DNA from: Sphingomonadales bacterium 12-68-11
GTDB lineage: Bacteria > Pseudomonadota > Alphaproteobacteria > Sphingomonadales > Sphingomonadaceae
DNA length: 64,000 nucleotides
Assembly (NCBI GenBank): GCA_002279825.1
Contig: NCCV01000003.1
Span: forward strand, 62,001-126,000
Reading direction: 5' to 3'
Position numbers and translations under genes: made by a program. Below are positions 36,532 to 46,099 of the stretch, piece by piece. The first letter of the stretch is position 1, and every line of letters starts with the position of its first letter. Below the pieces are notes generated by a model. The model was given only the letters and a program-made list of their open reading frames with translations, searched no databases and was not told the DNA's origin.

Positions 36532-37064
36532 GCCGCGGGCGCTGCCGGAAGCGTAGCGGCGAAGCAAGCGGGCGCGTGGAAATCCGGCTTGTCCTCGGGA
36601 TGGGCCAGCGCCCAGTAGCTGACGGTCCCGCCCGCTTCTTCGATCACCGCGCTGAGGCCGAGCGTGCCGCCGCCTTCGGGCAACCCGGCAGCGGGGATCG
36701 CCGCGTCGAAAATCGCGAACGTACTGCCGTGACGCAGCGCGCATTCGGGTTCGCGCGGCATGGCCCGCTCGCGCATGCCGAGCCGGTAGCCGTCGAAATC
36801 GTAAGCGTTCCACCGCTCGGACGGCGACAGGTTGAACTCGGTGTAAGCCTCACCGCCGGAGGGCTTGAGGAACGCCTCGAAGCAGGTCGTGCGCCACAGC
36901 TCGTCGGCGCGGCCCTTGCCCGAAAAGGCCGGCACGACCAGCCCCTGCGCGCCCTCGATCCGCCAGCGCAGCCGCAGCCACTGGGCGTCGCGCCCGACGA
37001 TTCGCGCGGTGATCGCGGTCACGGCGGCAGGCGGGACGCTGGGGTGCGGCTGGAGCGGGTGCAT
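36528..37064 (-). CDS. DOMON-like domain protein
   Basis: A 178-residue soluble beta-sandwich protein of the DOMON-like group, recognised by WLRLRWRIEGAQGLVVP, LWRTTCFEAFLKPSGG, YTEFNLSPSERWNAYDFD and the closing SYWALAHPEDKPDFHAPACF. Such domains bind haem or sugars. The start at ATG 37064 (MHPLQPHPSV) is preferred, since the longer frame is basic and not conserved. It overlaps the DUF1343 gene by 4 bases, so the two likely work together, perhaps on cell-wall sugars. Confidence 0.83.
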   Translation of the reverse strand: MHPLQPHPSVPPAAVTAITARIVGRDAQWLRLRWRIEGAQGLVVPAFSGKGRADELWRTTCFEAFLKPSGGEAYTEFNLSPSERWNAYDFDGYRLGMRERAMPREPECALRHGSTFAIFDAAIPAAGLPEGGGTLGLSAVIEEAGGTVSYWALAHPEDKPDFHAPACFAATLPAAPAA

Positions 37065-37213
37065 CGAGGCTGCAATGCCTATCCGTTCGCAGCGGGCAGC
37101 GCCAGCCGCCTTGCCCCGCCGCCGTCGCACCGGTGCGGCAGGCCGGCGCAAGCTGGCCGGCATAGCGCGCGCCTGATGACGGACGCGCAAACTGTGCTAA
37201 GCGCCCCCGCGCC

Positions 37214-38446
37214 ATGAGCCAGTATCGATCCGATCTCCTGCGCGTCCTCTCCGAACGCGGCTACATCCACCAGATGACCGATGCCGAGGCGCTCGACGCC
37301 TTGGCCGCGAAACAGGTCGTACCCGGCTATATTGGCTTCGACGCCACCGCGCCGAGCCTCCATATCGGCAGCCTGGTCCAGATCATGATGCTCCGCCGGC
37401 TGCAGCAGGCCGGGCATAAGCCGGTCGTGCTGATGGGCGGCGGCACCACCCGGATCGGCGATCCGACCGGCCGCGACGAGAGCCGCAAGATGCTCAGCGA
37501 CGCGACGATCGAGGCCAACATCGCCTCGATCCGCACGGTGTTCGCCAAGCTTCTCAAATTCGGCGACGGGCCGACCGATGCGGTCATGGTCAACAACCAC
37601 GATTGGCTGGGCCGCCTCGGTTACATCGAGCTGCTGCAGGAAGTCGGCACCCACTTCACTGTCAACCGCATGCTGAGCTTCGATTCGGTGCGTCTCCGGC
37701 TCGAGCGCGAGCAGCCGATGACCTTCCTCGAATTCAACTACATGATCCTGCAGGGCTACGATTTCCGCCATCTGAGCAAGACGATTGGGTGCCGGCTGCA
37801 GATGGGCGGCAGCGACCAGTGGGGCAATATCGTCAACGGCGTGGAGCTGACCCGGCGGATGGACGGGCAGGAGGTCTATGGCCTGACCACCCCGCTGCTC
37901 ACCACCGCCGACGGCGCCAAGATGGGCAAGACCGCCGCCGGCGCGGTGTGGCTCAACGAGGCGCAGCTGCCGGCCTACGATTTCTGGCAGTACTGGCGCA
38001 ACGTGGACGACCGCGATGTCGGGCGGTTCCTGCGGCTGTTTAGCGACCTTCCGCTGGACGAGATCGCCCGGCTCGAGGCGCTCGGCGGCGCGGAGATCAA
38101 TCAGGCCAAGATTGTGCTCGCCAACGCAGTCACCCGGCTGGTGCGCGGCGAGGAGCAAGCGCGCGGCGCCGAGGCGACGGCGACCGCGACGTTCGCCCGC
38201 GGCGGGCTCGGCGAGGATCTGCCGGTGCTCGACGTGCCCGCAGACGGCGTGCGCCTTGCCGCGGCGCTCACCGCGATCGGGTTCACCGCGTCGGGCGGCG
38301 AGGCCAAGCGCAAGATCGCCGAAGGCGCGGTGCGGATCGACGATGCGCCGGCCGATGATCCCGCGTTCCTGATCGCGCTTGCCCCCGGCGAAGAGCGCAA
38401 GCTTAGCCTCGGGCGAAAAAAACACGGGATTCTACGGGGGACGTAA
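37214..38446 (+). CDS. tyrS: Tyrosyl-tRNA synthetase
   Basis: A class I synthetase of 410 residues charging tRNA-Tyr. It shows the HIGH-type motif LHIGSLVQIMML, the tyrosine pocket segment NRMLSFDSVRLR and QGYDFRHLSKTIGCRLQMGGSDQWGN (split by position). The KMSKS equivalent is AKMGKTAAGAV, and a C-terminal S4 RNA-binding domain has SGGEAKRKIAEGAVRID. This is the TyrS type with the KxGKT loop. It is divergent from the DOMON-like gene. Confidence 0.96.
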   Translation: MSQYRSDLLRVLSERGYIHQMTDAEALDALAAKQVVPGYIGFDATAPSLHIGSLVQIMMLRRLQQAGHKPVVLMGGGTTRIGDPTGRDESRKMLSDATIEANIASIRTVFAKLLKFGDGPTDAVMVNNHDWLGRLGYIELLQEVGTHFTVNRMLSFDSVRLRLEREQPMTFLEFNYMILQGYDFRHLSKTIGCRLQMGGSDQWGNIVNGVELTRRMDGQEVYGLTTPLLTTADGAKMGKTAAGAVWLNEAQLPAYDFWQYWRNVDDRDVGRFLRLFSDLPLDEIARLEALGGAEINQAKIVLANAVTRLVRGEEQARGAEATATATFARGGLGEDLPVLDVPADGVRLAAALTAIGFTASGGEAKRKIAEGAVRIDDAPADDPAFLIALAPGEERKLSLGRKKHGILRGT

Positions 38447-38522
38447 ACGGCGCCTTTACCCTTTGTACGGCAAGAGGCGGCACGGGGGAGTGCTGGCAGA
38501 CGTAAAGGAGGGCGCAGTCGAT

Positions 38523-38861
38523 ATGCAAGGCGGAGCCCAACTGTCCGTAACCGACCTGCGACGCGCCACGCGTCATCCCGTCGATTACGCGGTGATCGGC
38601 GAGCATCGCCTGCGCGGCGACGTGAACCTGCACATCTGCAATATCTCGATGACCGGCCTTATGGTCGACGGTTCGCCGGGCATCGACCGCGGCGACCGGA
38701 TCATCGTGCGTCTGCCGTCGATCGGCCGGATCGAGGCCTACTGCATGTGGACCGCCGGCGACCGCGCCGGCTTCCAGTTCGAGCGGATCATCCGGCACGA
38801 CGACTTCCAGATGATGATCAGCGAGTTGCAGCCCAACCCGCGCCTGCGCCGCAAGGGCTGA
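38523..38861 (+). CDS. PilZ-domain protein
   Basis: A 112-residue single PilZ domain. The c-di-GMP loop appears as RRATRHPVDYAVIGEH (RxxxR-like, with R20-region Arg residues), and the second motif NISMTGLMVDGSPGIDRGD resembles D/NxSxxG. The start at ATG 38523 has AAAGGAGGGC 10-15 bases upstream. An upstream GTG in frame is possible. It is read 77 bp after tyrS in the same direction. Whether it binds c-di-GMP depends on those loop residues and is not certain. Confidence 0.82.
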   Translation: MQGGAQLSVTDLRRATRHPVDYAVIGEHRLRGDVNLHICNISMTGLMVDGSPGIDRGDRIIVRLPSIGRIEAYCMWTAGDRAGFQFERIIRHDDFQMMISELQPNPRLRRKG

Positions 38862-38933
38862 ACAACGGTTCCTTCCACCTAGGGTAGTTTCGGCGCGCTT
38901 GGCACCTCGCCGCCCGCCTGCCATGGCGCAAGC

Positions 38934-40222
38934 GTGACCGAAACGCTCGCGGAACCCACCTCCCCGCTCCAGATCCCCGACTACCGGCGGCTGTGGCTGG
39001 CGCGTTTCCTGGCGGTGTTTTCGACCATCTCGATGGTCGTCCTGATCGGCTACCAGACTTACGACGTGGCCCGCGACGACTACGGCATGGACCCGGCGGC
39101 GGCCGCGTTCATGCTCGGGCTGCTCGGGCTGGCGCAATTCGTGCCGCTGTTCTTGCTGACCCCGTTGGCGGGCGCGGCAGCCGACCGCTTCGACCGGCGG
39201 CATGTGGTGCTGTTCGCCAACCTGGCCGACAGCGCGATAGCGCTGGCGCTGGGCGCAATCACCCTGCTCGATGCGATGACGTTGCCGCTGCTGTTCGTGC
39301 TCGCCGCCGCGCATGGCGGAGCGCGGGTGTTCAACGGCCCCGCGCTGAGCGCCATCGCCCCCAACGTGGTCCCACCGCCGCTGCTGCCACGCGCGATCGC
39401 GCTCAGCTCGATCGCCTGGCAGGTCGGCTCGGTGATCGGGCCGGCCGCGGGCGGCGGCATGTTCGCGGTGCACGCCTCGTTGCCCTATTTCGTCTCGTCG
39501 GCGATGCTGCTGGTCTCGGGCCTGCTCATTTCGCGCATCCGGCCAGTGCGCGCGCTTCAGGAAGGTCCGCCCGCCCATCCGCTCAAGCGGATCACCGAAG
39601 GCTTCAGCTTCGTGTGGAAGGAGCGCTTCCTGCTCGGCTGCATCTCGCTCGATCTGTTCGCGGTCTTGCTCGGCAGCGCCACCGCGATGTTGCCGGTGTT
39701 CGCGCGCGATATCCTGCAAGTGGGTCCCGAAGGTCTCGGGATCATGCGCGGCGCGCCGGCGGCTGGGGCGGCGCTGGTCGCGCTGTGGCTTTCGTTCAAG
39801 CCCTTCAACACCAATGTCGGGCCCAAAATGCTGTGGGCCGTGGTGGCATTCGGAGCGGCGACGGCGGCGTTTGCGCTGTCGCGCAACTTCTGGCTTTCGC
39901 TCGCCCTGCTGGCCGTGCTCGGCGCGGCGGACATGTTCTCGGTGTTCATCCGCAATTCGCTGATCCAGCTCAACACGCCCGACACGATGCGCGGGCGGGT
40001 ATCGGCGATCTCGGGCCTGGCCATCTCGGCCTCGAACGAACTCGGCGAACTGCGCGCCGGGCTGCTCGCGGGGATCATGGGCGTAACGGCGGCGGTTGCC
40101 ATCGGCGGCGTGGGTGCGATAGTCGTGACCGCCGTCTGGGCCGTGATTTTCCCTGAGCTGCGTAAAGCAAGGACCTTCGCCCCGACTTACTTGCACCAAG
40201 ATAGCGCCAAGGAGCCCGCAGC

Positions 40223-40226
<4 letters not shown>
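38934..40226 (+). CDS. MFS transporter (EntS-like, MFS_3 family)
   Basis: A 430-residue, 12-helix major facilitator protein. It starts at GTG 38934 with the short cytoplasmic leader [16 protein letters not shown], and helix 1 with [17 protein letters not shown]. Motif A occurs as [16 protein letters not shown] between helices 2 and 3. The paired half shows [20 protein letters not shown]. The family exports siderophores and drugs. Its stop overlaps the cysK start by 4 bases, so the two are cotranscribed, which might mean sulphur-metabolite export, but this is only positional. Confidence 0.86.
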
Positions 40227-41143
<917 letters not shown>

Positions 41144-41183
41144 GGGCTTCCCCTCGCCGCGATGACCTTGTGAGAGAAATCCG

Positions 41184-41696
41184 ATGAACGACAGCCTGTA
41201 CGACGCTTCCGCGCCGGTGTTCGTGACCGGGCTCGTGAACATGCGCGCCTGGCTTGACAAGGCCGCGCAGGACGGCTCGCCCGATGCGCTGATGGAGGCG
41301 CGCCTCGCGGAAGACATGCGGCCGCTCCCGGCACAGTTCCAGATGGCCTCCGACAGCGCCAAGAACGCGATGGCGCGGCTGATCGGTATCGATCCCCCGG
41401 CGATGCCCGACACCGAGACGAGTTTCGCCGAGCTCCAGGCGCGCTGCGAAAAGACGATCGCCTTCATCGAGAGCATCGATCCCGAAGCGCTCGACGGGGC
41501 GGAGGAGCGCGAGGTCACGCTGAAATTCCCGGGCGGGATGGGCTACCGCTTTACCGGGGTCGACTACCTGCGGCGCTTCGCGCTGCCGAACTTCTACTTC
41601 CACGCATCGATGGCTTACGCGATCCTGCGCAACCAAGGCGTGCCACTCGGCAAGCCGGACTATCTCCGTCACCTCGGCCAGCCGATCCAGCTCTGA
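41184..41696 (+). CDS. DUF1993 family protein
   Basis: A 170-residue helical-bundle protein of DUF1993, related in fold to DinB/YfiT. It shows ASAPVFVTGLVNMRAWLDKA, then AKNAMARLIGIDPPAMPDTE and KFPGGMGYRFTGVDYLRRFALPNFYFHASMAYAILRN (read in pieces). The conserved His in the last helix could be a metal ligand. The function is unknown. It follows cysK by 40 bp and precedes the damaged hydrolase gene by 9 bp. Confidence 0.87.
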   Translation: MNDSLYDASAPVFVTGLVNMRAWLDKAAQDGSPDALMEARLAEDMRPLPAQFQMASDSAKNAMARLIGIDPPAMPDTETSFAELQARCEKTIAFIESIDPEALDGAEEREVTLKFPGGMGYRFTGVDYLRRFALPNFYFHASMAYAILRNQGVPLGKPDYLRHLGQPIQL

Positions 41697-41705
41697 AAGA
41701 GGCCG

Positions 41706-42328
41706 ATGTCCGTTTTCGAAGAACTCGCCTATTCCGATGGCCCAACCGCGCTGACCGGACTGCTCGCCCGCCCTGCCGGTCGCGCGCGCGCGGCGGTGCT
41801 GGTCATGCCGACGATCATGAACGCGACCCCGTCGGTGGAGGCCAAGGCGCAGGCGCTGGCCGAACTCGGCTACCTCGCGCTGATCGCCGACTTCTACGGC
41901 CGCACGCCAGCCGATTTCGACGACGCGCGCACGCTCGCGGCGGCGATCCGTCCCGAGCCGATGGTCTATCGGTTGCGGCTGCGGGCGGCCTTGCGTGCGC
42001 TCGCCTTGCGGCCCGAGGCCACCGACCTGCCGATCGCCGCGATCGGCTTCTGCATGGGCGGGCAAGCCGCGCTCGAACTGGCGCGCGACGGCGCGCCGCT
42101 GTTCGCCGCGGTCAGCTTCCACGGGCTGCTCGATACCGGTCTGCCCGCCGATCCCGGCGGCATTCCCGCGCGCATCCTGGTGTGCCACGGCGATGCCGAT
42201 CCGATGGTGCCGCGCAGCCAGGTGCTGGCGTTCTGGGAGGAAATGGACGCCGCGCAGGCGCAGTGGCATTTCCACAGCTGCAAAGCTGGGCGGCAATGTT
42301 GGAACTGTTCGACGAGGTGCTCGGTTAA
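41706..42328 (+). pseudogene. Dienelactone hydrolase, 3' part deleted and frame-shifted
   Basis: The first 190 residues are a normal alpha/beta hydrolase of the DLH family, with nucleophile Cys116 in GFCMGG and Asp163/165 in HGDADPMV. After WHFHSC (residue 192) the family's next part, a loop with the catalytic His (HAFTDP-like), is absent. A different frame from about 42280 still reads the normal ending SWAAMLELFDEVLG and a TAA at 42326-42328. In the current frame translation instead runs on into the FAD gene, giving a 654-residue fused ORF. A small deletion with a frame change is the simplest reading; a sequencing error is possible. The remaining protein should be inactive as a hydrolase. 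Confidence 0.75.
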
Positions 42329-42335
42329 AGACCCG

Positions 42336-43670
42336 ATGACGGGGGCTTCCATCGATCTGATCCAGCGCGGCGATCCCGGCTACGATGCCGAGCGCGCGCG
42401 TGTCATCTGGAATAAGCGGCTCGACACCGCACGGGCGCCCGAGGCGATCGTGACGGTCCGTTCCGCCGAGGAAGCCGCCGCCGCGGTTCGCTACGCCCGG
42501 GAGCGCGGTCTTCGGGTGTCTCCGCGCAGCGGCGGGCATCACTACGAAGCGGCTCCGCTGCGCGACGGCGGGCTGCTGCTCGACCTGGGCGGGCTCGACT
42601 TCATCGAGATCGACGCCGAGGCGCGGACCGCGCGCGTCGGTGCGGGCGTCCAGGGCGGCGCGCTGGCCGAGGCACTTGCCGCGCACGGGCTCGCCTTTCC
42701 CGTCGGCCATTGTGTCGATGTCGGCCTGGGCGGTTATCTGCTGGCCGGCGGATACGGCTGGAACGCCGGCGAATGGGGCGCGGCCTGCGCCAACGTCATC
42801 GCGATCGAGGCGGTCACCGCCGACGGCGCAGTCGTGCTCGCCGATGATGAGCGCCACCCGGACCTGGTATGGGCAGCGCGCGGCCATGGGGCCGGGTTTT
42901 TCGCGGCGATCACCGCCTACCACTTGCGGGTCTTCCCGGTGCCCGGCGCGATTGTCGCCTGGCGCTGCGCCTTTACGGCAGCGAGCGCGCCCGTGCTCGC
43001 CGACTGGCTGACCGCCGCCGCTGCAGCCGCGCATCCCGCGGTCGAGATCGGCTGTTTCCTGATGGACCATTGGGAGACCGGCGAGCCCGCGATCGTCCTG
43101 CGGCTCTCGGCCTGTGCCGATGACGAAGCGGAGGCGCACGCCCGGCTCGCCTCGTTCGCCTCGCCGCCCGCCGCCGCCGAGAAGATCGGCGAGATCAGAG
43201 CCGAGGCGGTGGCCTTTACCGACCTGTTCAAGATGTCGCCGATGCCCGGCGGCAAGCGCGTTGCAGCCGATCACATGTGGAGCGACGCGCCGCTCGGCGA
43301 CCTGCTGCGCGCGACTTGGCAACTCGCCGCGGCAAGCCCGCATTCGACCGTCGACCTGATCGGCTTCGGCGGCGGCGCGCCGCCCGCCGGCCCCGCGCAC
43401 GGCGCGCTGTCGGTCGGCGGCGGGACCGGCGCGGGGATCTACGCGATCTGGGACGATCCCGCCGACGACGCGGCCAATCGCGACTGGGTGCGGCGCATCG
43501 ACGCCGCGCTAGCGCCGCTGCGCACCGGCCGCTACGTCGGCGAGGCCGACCTCACCGCAGGGCCGGAGCGGCGCGCCGAGTGCTTCACCCCGGAGACGCT
43601 CGAACGCCTAGAGGCGATCCGCACCCGCTACGATCCCGACCGGCTGTTCTTCGCCTATCCCGAGGGCTGA
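42336..43670 (+). CDS. FAD-binding (BBE-like) oxidoreductase
   Basis: From ATG 42336 the protein has 444 residues. The PCMH FAD-binding domain begins TARAPEAIVTVRSAEEAA. It has the flavinylation His in RVSPRSGGHHYEA, and a Cys in GHCVDVGLGGYLLAGG at the place where berberine-bridge enzymes have their second covalent link. A BBE C-terminal segment follows, ending TRYDPDRLFFAYPEG. Substrates are usually sugars, alkaloid-like or phenolic alcohols; the one here is unknown. The ATG lies in frame with the upstream damaged DLH ORF, so read-through could yield a fusion. Its 3' end overlaps the acyl-CoA dehydrogenase gene by 16 bases. Confidence 0.85.
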   Translation: MTGASIDLIQRGDPGYDAERARVIWNKRLDTARAPEAIVTVRSAEEAAAAVRYARERGLRVSPRSGGHHYEAAPLRDGGLLLDLGGLDFIEIDAEARTARVGAGVQGGALAEALAAHGLAFPVGHCVDVGLGGYLLAGGYGWNAGEWGAACANVIAIEAVTADGAVVLADDERHPDLVWAARGHGAGFFAAITAYHLRVFPVPGAIVAWRCAFTAASAPVLADWLTAAAAAAHPAVEIGCFLMDHWETGEPAIVLRLSACADDEAEAHARLASFASPPAAAEKIGEIRAEAVAFTDLFKMSPMPGGKRVAADHMWSDAPLGDLLRATWQLAAASPHSTVDLIGFGGGAPPAGPAHGALSVGGGTGAGIYAIWDDPADDAANRDWVRRIDAALAPLRTGRYVGEADLTAGPERRAECFTPETLERLEAIRTRYDPDRLFFAYPEG

Positions 43671-45391
43671 AACGCCTCAGGCGGAAGCGCCATGAGGCCC
43701 GCCGCGCCCGCCACCGCCTGGCGCCGCAGAGCCCCCACATCGGGCAGATGCCGGAGTATGAAGTGCCGCGCGACCGCCAGCTTCGCCGCGCAGAATGGTT
43801 CGTCGGCCCGTGGGAGCGCGGCCTGCGCGAGGCGCAGCCACATCCATCCAACCGCGACCAGCCCGAGCAACTGGAGGAACGGGTAAGCGCCCGCACCGAC
43901 CTCATCGGGATTCTCCCGGCCGGCGGTGACCAGCCACAGCGCGGCCTCGCGCGCTTCGTGGACGGCCTCGCGAAGGGGTGCAGCCAGCTCATGCAGTTCG
44001 CCGGGCGCCACCTCGCATTCGCCCTCGATCAGGGCCAGGAAGCGTTCGGCCACTTGTCCGCCGTCGCGCGCCACCTTGCGCGCCGCGAGGTCGAGCGCCT
44101 GGACCCCGTTGGCGCCTTCGTAGAGCATGGCCGCGCGCGCATCGCGGACAATCTGCTCCATGCCCCATTCGGCGATATAGCCGTGCCCACCGAACACCTG
44201 CTGCATCGCCACCGCGGTCTCGAAGCCCCTGTCGGTGCCCCAGGCCTTGATCACCGGCGTCAGCAGCGACACCAGCGTTTCGGCCGAGGCGCGCGTCTCG
44301 GCATCCTCCGCGCGGTGCGACAGGTCGATCTGCGCGGCCGTCCATAGCACGAGCGCGCGGAAGCCCTCGGTGAAGGCGCGCGCATCCATCAGCAGGCGGC
44401 GCACATCGGGGTGGACGATCAGTGGATCCGCTTCGGCAGTGCTCCCGGCTGCTCGGCCCTGCCGGCGCTCGAGAGCGTACGCGGCGGCGCGTTGATAAGC
44501 GAGCTCGGCCTGCGCCAGGCCCTGGTTGCCGCACGACAGCCGCGCCGCGTTCATCATCACGAACATCGCCGCCAGCCCGGCGTGCGGCTCGCCGATCAGC
44601 CAGCCGATCGCACCGTCGAAATGCATCGCGCACGTCGCGCTGCCCTTGAGCCCCATCTTGTGCTCGATCGCCCCGCAGGTAGCGGCATTGAGTGCGCCAT
44701 CGGCAAGAACTTTAGGCACCAGGAACAACGATATCCCGCGCGTTCCCGCCGCAGCATCGGGGAGCCGCGCCAGCACCAGGTGGACAATGTTGTCGGTCAG
44801 GTCGTGTTCGCCGCCCGAGCAGAAGATCTTCTCGCCGGTAATCGCGTAGCTGCCGTCTCCGCGCGGCACCGCGCGGGTGCGCAACAGGCCGAGATCGGTA
44901 CCGGCCTGCGGCTCGGTCAGAGCCATCGTGCCGAGCCATTCGCCCGAGACCAGCTTGGGCAGGTAGGCATGCTTGAGCTCGTCGCTGCCGCTCGCCAACA
45001 GCGCCGCGACCGCCCCGTGAGTGAGGCCGGGGTACATCATAAACCCCTGGCACGAGGCGTTGAGCAGTTCCTCAATCGCGCTCGCCAGCACATGCGGCAG
45101 GTCCTGCCCGCCGTAAGCTTCCGGCAGCGCCAGCGTGCCCCAGCCGGCCTCGCAATAGGCTTGGTACGCCTCGCGAAAGCCGGACGGCGTCGCCACCGTG
45201 CCGTCCGCATAGCGCGTGCACCCCTCCCGGTCGGAAACCGCGTTGAGCGGGGCGATCCGGTCGGCGCAGAACCGTCCGGCCTCCTCGAGAATGGCGTCGC
45301 CCAGATCGCGGTCGAGCGCGTGCTCGCCGAGCTGCAGCATGTCCCACAGGACGAAGCGGATGTCCGCGAGCGGCGGGGTATAGTCGGTCAT
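43655..45391 (-). CDS. Acyl-CoA dehydrogenase (DMSP-lyase-associated/AidB-like long subfamily)
   Basis: A 578-residue flavoprotein, longer than classical acyl-CoA dehydrogenases (about 390) because of an extra C-terminal helical domain. Motifs include LPEAYGGQDLPHVLASA and the MALTEPQAGTDLGLLRTRA active-site lid. The segment VQALDLAARKV follows the catalytic-base position in MLYEGANG. The FAD-binding SRQAF-type helix is QQVFGGHGYIAEWGMEQ. The substrate is probably a medium or long acyl-CoA. It follows hisI by 9 bp on the same strand, an arrangement without obvious metabolic logic. Confidence 0.9.
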   Translation of the reverse strand: MTDYTPPLADIRFVLWDMLQLGEHALDRDLGDAILEEAGRFCADRIAPLNAVSDREGCTRYADGTVATPSGFREAYQAYCEAGWGTLALPEAYGGQDLPHVLASAIEELLNASCQGFMMYPGLTHGAVAALLASGSDELKHAYLPKLVSGEWLGTMALTEPQAGTDLGLLRTRAVPRGDGSYAITGEKIFCSGGEHDLTDNIVHLVLARLPDAAAGTRGISLFLVPKVLADGALNAATCGAIEHKMGLKGSATCAMHFDGAIGWLIGEPHAGLAAMFVMMNAARLSCGNQGLAQAELAYQRAAAYALERRQGRAAGSTAEADPLIVHPDVRRLLMDARAFTEGFRALVLWTAAQIDLSHRAEDAETRASAETLVSLLTPVIKAWGTDRGFETAVAMQQVFGGHGYIAEWGMEQIVRDARAAMLYEGANGVQALDLAARKVARDGGQVAERFLALIEGECEVAPGELHELAAPLREAVHEAREAALWLVTAGRENPDEVGAGAYPFLQLLGLVAVGWMWLRLAQAALPRADEPFCAAKLAVARHFILRHLPDVGALRRQAVAGAAGLMALPPEAFQPSG

Positions 45392-45400
45392 CGGGAGTAC

Positions 45401-45772
45401 TCAGTCGGCTCGGCGCACGAGACGGTCGCCGTCCAGTGTGCGGTAGAAGCAGCTTACCGCACCGGTGTGGCAGGCCGGGCCGGCCGGCACCACGCGCAGC
45501 ACCAGCGCGTCCTGGTCGCAATCGACACGGATCTCCTCGACCTGCAGCGTGTGGCCGGAGGTTTCGCCCTTGAGCCACAACCGGCCGCGGCTGCGCGAAT
45601 AGAAGTGCGCCAGGCCGGTGGCGCAGGTGCGCTCGAGCGCCTCCTCGTCCATATGCGCGACCATCAGGACCTCGCCGCTCCGGGCATCCTGGACCACCGC
45701 GGTGACGAGGCCAGCGGCATCGAACCGGGGCATGAACGCACTGCCCTGCTCGCGGTCGATCTCGCCGTTCAC
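45401..45772 (-). CDS. hisI: Phosphoribosyl-AMP cyclohydrolase
   Basis: Third step of histidine synthesis, a zinc enzyme opening the adenine ring of PR-AMP. The 123-residue product has [28 protein letters not shown] and the metal-binding [11 protein letters not shown]. The Cys pair is in [12 protein letters not shown]. The GTG at 45770-45772 ([16 protein letters not shown]) keeps the family's N-terminus. An internal ATG at 45733 is also possible. It is separate from hisE and from the rest of the his operon, which are not in this window. Confidence 0.93.
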   Translation of the reverse strand: MNGEIDREQGSAFMPRFDAAGLVTAVVQDARSGEVLMVAHMDEEALERTCATGLAHFYSRSRGRLWLKGETSGHTLQVEEIRVDCDQDALVLRVVPAGPACHTGAVSCFYRTLDGDRLVRRAD

Positions 45773-45879
45773 TCCGTCCAGTCCTTTCCGCCAGGGCCCA
45801 ACCCCCGAAATTTGTTGCAGGATAACCACATACTTGGTGCAAAATCCATGCTGCGCCGCGAACAGGCTTTGTCTGCGAA

Positions 45880-46092
45880 CGGTTCGATGGGATGAAGCCC
45901 TTCGCGGCATTGACGGGCCGCGTCCGACCGGCAGCGCCGGAAAGCGCCAAGGAAGGGGGGTCTCGGCACCAGTCCGTAAGGATGGGCCGGGGTACATGAG
46001 GGATTGGGCCGCCGCGCCAGGGGGGTTTGGCGCGAAGCCCAGCGATTTTCGTCACGCGAACGCCCGGGGCCAACCCCCGGGCGTTTTGCTTT
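45880..46092 (+). ncRNA. Candidate non-coding RNA ending at an orphan terminator
   Basis: This 213-base stretch holds no coding ORF on the plus strand, yet it ends at a plus-oriented intrinsic terminator. It contains hairpins such as CCGGC-AGC-GCCGG and CGCGCCA...TTGGCGCG. Flanking genes are on the minus strand, so the terminator has no gene to serve unless an RNA is transcribed here. I could not match it to a known RNA; a 6S-type RNA or a regulatory leader are possibilities. The 5' end is arbitrary. Confidence 0.35.
46061..46092 (+). terminator. Intrinsic terminator on the plus strand
   Basis: A perfect 9-bp stem, CGCCCGGGG with CCCCGGGCG around a 5-nt loop, is followed by TTTTGCTTT. On the minus strand only two T follow, so it is directional. 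It ends 8 bp before the comF stop codon. Confidence 0.75.
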
Positions 46093-46099
46093 CAAAGAC

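Noticed and set aside
41706-43670. A natural DLH-FAD oxidoreductase fusion enzyme
   Set aside because: The DLH part lacks its catalytic-His segment and the original stop is still readable in another frame, so the fusion looks accidental.
45880-46092. 6S RNA call for the orphan terminator region
   Set aside because: I could not recognise the long hairpin with a central bubble; I report it only as an unassigned candidate.
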